DNA of 10,373 nucleotides from Gallionella sp. UBA4121 (lineage in GTDB: Bacteria; Pseudomonadota; Gammaproteobacteria; Burkholderiales; Gallionellaceae). Shown here in pieces: positions 8,594 through 10,373 of this stretch. The position numbers were made by a program, and so were the translations under genes. Below the pieces are notes generated by a model. It made no database searches. It was not told the origin of the DNA and saw nothing but the letters and a program-made list of their open reading frames with translations. Numbering within the stretch: position 1 is the stretch's first letter; each line of letters begins with the position of its first letter. The stretch is from positions 25,796-36,168 of the forward strand of contig DFWZ01000008.1 in the NCBI GenBank assembly GCA_002381565.1, in the 5' to 3' direction.

Positions 8594-9697
8594 ATGAATT
8601 ATTCTGAACTGGCACCAAGTTATATACGCGCGATCGCGCCGTACCAGCCCGGCAAGCCGATTTCCGAACTGGAACGGGAACTGGGGTTGACCGACATCGT
8701 CAAGCTGGCCTCGAACGAGAATCCGCTGGGTGCGAGTCCCAAAGCGATTGCCGCAGCACGTGTCGCGCTCGATGAGATCAGCCTGTACCCTGATGGCAAT
8801 GGCTATGCGTTGAAATCGGCGCTGGTCGCGCGTTATGGGGTTGCGCACAACCAGCTGATACTGGGCAATGGCTCCAACGACTTGCTGGAACTGGCAGCGC
8901 GAGCTTTCCTGACGGTTGGGGATCGCGCGGTGCACTCCGATCATGCGTTCGCGGTCTATCCTCTGGCGACACAGGCGGTGGGGGCTGTGGGTATCAGCGT
9001 GAAGGCCGCGAATTACGGACACGATCTGGATGCGATACGGCAGGCTGCGGTAGAGCAGGGTGCCAAGCTGATTTTTATTGCCAATCCCAATAATCCGACC
9101 GGCACATTCCTCACAGGCTCTGCGCTTCATGCATTCTTACGCGCCTTGCCTGGGCATATTCTGGTGGTGCTCGATGAGGCGTATAACGAGTATTTGCCCG
9201 AAAGCTGCCGCTACGACAGTGTGAGCTGGCTGGGTGAATTCCCTAATTTATTGATTTTACGTACGTTTTCAAAGGCTTATGGCTTGGCCTCGTTGCGTGT
9301 CGGTTATGCTCTGGGCCACCCGCAAGTGATCGATATGCTTAACCGCGTGCGCCAGCCGTTCAACGTGAACAGCATGGCACTGGCCGCAGCCGTGGCAGCG
9401 CTGGATGATCTGGAATTCGTGCAGCGCACCTATGAGCTAAACTTACAGGGAATGGCGCAGTTGACTGGTGGCTTGAGCGCTTTGGGACTGGATTACATTC
9501 CCTCCTTTGGCAATTTTGTCAGCTTCCATGTGGAGCATGCAGGGCGGGTTTATCGTCGTTTGCTGGAACTGGGCGTGATCGTCAGGCCGATCACCAATTA
9601 CAATATGCCGGACTATTTGCGTGTAAGCATCGGTCTGGAGTCACAGAATCAGAAATTTTTATCTGCAATGAAGCAGATACTCGGAGAAACAGCATGA
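8594..9697 (+). CDS. hisC: Histidinol-phosphate/aromatic aminotransferase HisC
   Basis: This is a fold-type I PLP aminotransferase of 367 residues. HisC converts imidazole acetol phosphate and glutamate to histidinol phosphate, and family members often also transaminate phenylpyruvate and hydroxyphenylpyruvate. Visible motifs are APYQPGKPI (15-23), the SNENPLG substrate-entry block (40-46), NPNNPTG (164-170), LDEAY with Asp194, Lys227 in FSKAYGLASLRVGY as the PLP lysine, and YLRVSIG with Arg343 for the substrate carboxylate. The ATG at 8594 gives MNYSELAPSYIRAIAPYQPGK, close to the family start; upstream ATG 8582 and TTG 8561 are less likely and no start has a strong Shine-Dalgarno. Its place between pheA and DAHP synthase, not among his genes, suggests a role in phenylalanine/tyrosine synthesis. 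The stop overlaps the next gene as ATGA. Confidence 0.93.
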   Translation: MNYSELAPSYIRAIAPYQPGKPISELERELGLTDIVKLASNENPLGASPKAIAAARVALDEISLYPDGNGYALKSALVARYGVAHNQLILGNGSNDLLELAARAFLTVGDRAVHSDHAFAVYPLATQAVGAVGISVKAANYGHDLDAIRQAAVEQGAKLIFIANPNNPTGTFLTGSALHAFLRALPGHILVVLDEAYNEYLPESCRYDSVSWLGEFPNLLILRTFSKAYGLASLRVGYALGHPQVIDMLNRVRQPFNVNSMALAAAVAALDDLEFVQRTYELNLQGMAQLTGGLSALGLDYIPSFGNFVSFHVEHAGRVYRRLLELGVIVRPITNYNMPDYLRVSIGLESQNQKFLSAMKQILGETA

Positions 9698-10373
9698 TTA
9701 TAGTAATGGGAAAAGATGTCACCGACGAACAAATCGGCACGGTGGTCAAGAAGCTGGAAACAGCGGGTCTGAAAGCCAATATTTCGCGCGGCATCGAACG
9801 CACGGTGATCGGTGCGATCGGCGATGAACGCCAGTTGAGCGAGGAGATGTTTACGCCCTTGCCGGGTGTGGAAACGGCGATGCATATCGCCAAGCAATAC
9901 AAGATCGTGTCGCGCGAATCGCACAAGGAAAATACCGTCATCGATATTGGCGGCATTCCGCTGGGCGGCAATCAGATCCAGGTGATCGCAGGACCTTGTT
10001 CGGTAGAAACCCAGCAACAGATGGACTTGTCCGCGCAATATGTGCATGAGGCAGGTTGCCGCCTGATGCGTGGCGGTGCGTTCAAGCCGCGCACCAGTCC
10101 CTACGCATTTCAGGGCAAGGGTGTGGAAGGCCTTGATATGTTCCGCCGTGCGGCCAGCAAGTACAACTTGCCTATCGTCACCGAACTGATGGATGTGCGC
10201 CAGCTGGATGCCTTTATGGAATATGACGTAGACGTGATCCAGATCGGCACGCGCAACATGCAGAATTTCGATTTGCTCAAGGAAGTCGGGCGCACAACCA
10301 AGCCGGTGATTTTGAAGCGCGGCATGTCCGCGACCATTTCCGAATGGCTGATGGCGGCGGAATACATCGCGGC
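9694..10373 (+). CDS. aroF: DAHP synthase, type I-beta with ferredoxin-like domain (partial)
   Basis: The enzyme condenses phosphoenolpyruvate and erythrose 4-phosphate to 3-deoxy-D-arabino-heptulosonate 7-phosphate, the entry step of the shikimate pathway. 226 codons are visible before the right edge. Residues 1-70 (MIIVMGKDVTDEQI onward) look like the ferredoxin-like regulatory domain seen in the Thermotoga maritima enzyme, where it mediates feedback by tyrosine and phenylalanine. The catalytic barrel follows, with IAGPCSVE (98-105, metal ligand Cys102), RGGAFKPRTSPYAFQG (126-141), TELMD (163-167), IQIGTRNMQNF (182-192) and ILKRGMSATISEW (206-218). The remaining metal ligands lie beyond the window. 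This is the KDSA-like I-beta class, not the E. coli AroF/G/H I-alpha class, so the symbol follows common usage. A good Shine-Dalgarno (GGAG, 9683-9686) precedes ATG 9694, which overlaps the hisC stop. Confidence 0.95.
   Translation, partial: MIIVMGKDVTDEQIGTVVKKLETAGLKANISRGIERTVIGAIGDERQLSEEMFTPLPGVETAMHIAKQYKIVSRESHKENTVIDIGGIPLGGNQIQVIAGPCSVETQQQMDLSAQYVHEAGCRLMRGGAFKPRTSPYAFQGKGVEGLDMFRRAASKYNLPIVTELMDVRQLDAFMEYDVDVIQIGTRNMQNFDLLKEVGRTTKPVILKRGMSATISEWLMAAEYIA

Overview
The window looks like ordinary core chromosome from a betaproteobacterium, perhaps of the Nitrosomonadales/Gallionellaceae type. The reasons are the GC-rich coding, gyrA divergent from ubiG, gyrA followed by a serC-pheA-hisC aromatic and serine cluster, and a tmRNA 5' end with a beta-like TTCGACGTGGGTT motif. 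The lineage is my inference from gene order and protein style. No database search was possible.

Left arm (1-1450, minus strand): ubiG (ubiquinone O-methyltransferase) is followed after one base by a HAD phosphatase of the Gph/MupP type. About 30 bp further on is what I read as the 5' end of ssrA (tmRNA), running off the left edge. A 175-bp divergent spacer (1451-1625) holds probable promoters for ubiG and gyrA.

Centre (1626-4393): gyrA is complete. Its last 37 codons are built from a degenerate heptanucleotide repeat that encodes an acidic tail in 7-residue periods. The same repeat continues past the stop codon and then appears in inverted orientation before serC. A clean five-copy version sits at the ubiG/gph junction and supplies the phosphatase start codons.

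Right arm (4394-10373, plus strand): serC, a serA-type 3-phosphoglycerate dehydrogenase, pheA (chorismate mutase/prephenate dehydratase), a class I SAM methyltransferase of unknown target, hisC-type aminotransferase and a type I-beta DAHP synthase cut by the right edge. serA/pheA and hisC/DAHP synthase overlap by ATGA, which suggests one operon. Together these genes cover the first two steps of serine synthesis, the entry to the shikimate pathway, the branch to phenylpyruvate, and a histidinol-phosphate/aromatic transaminase. The methyltransferase is the one gene that does not fit.

No mobile element, CRISPR array, defence system or biosynthetic cluster is visible. The most unusual signal is the heptamer repeat family at gene junctions and its use as coding sequence.
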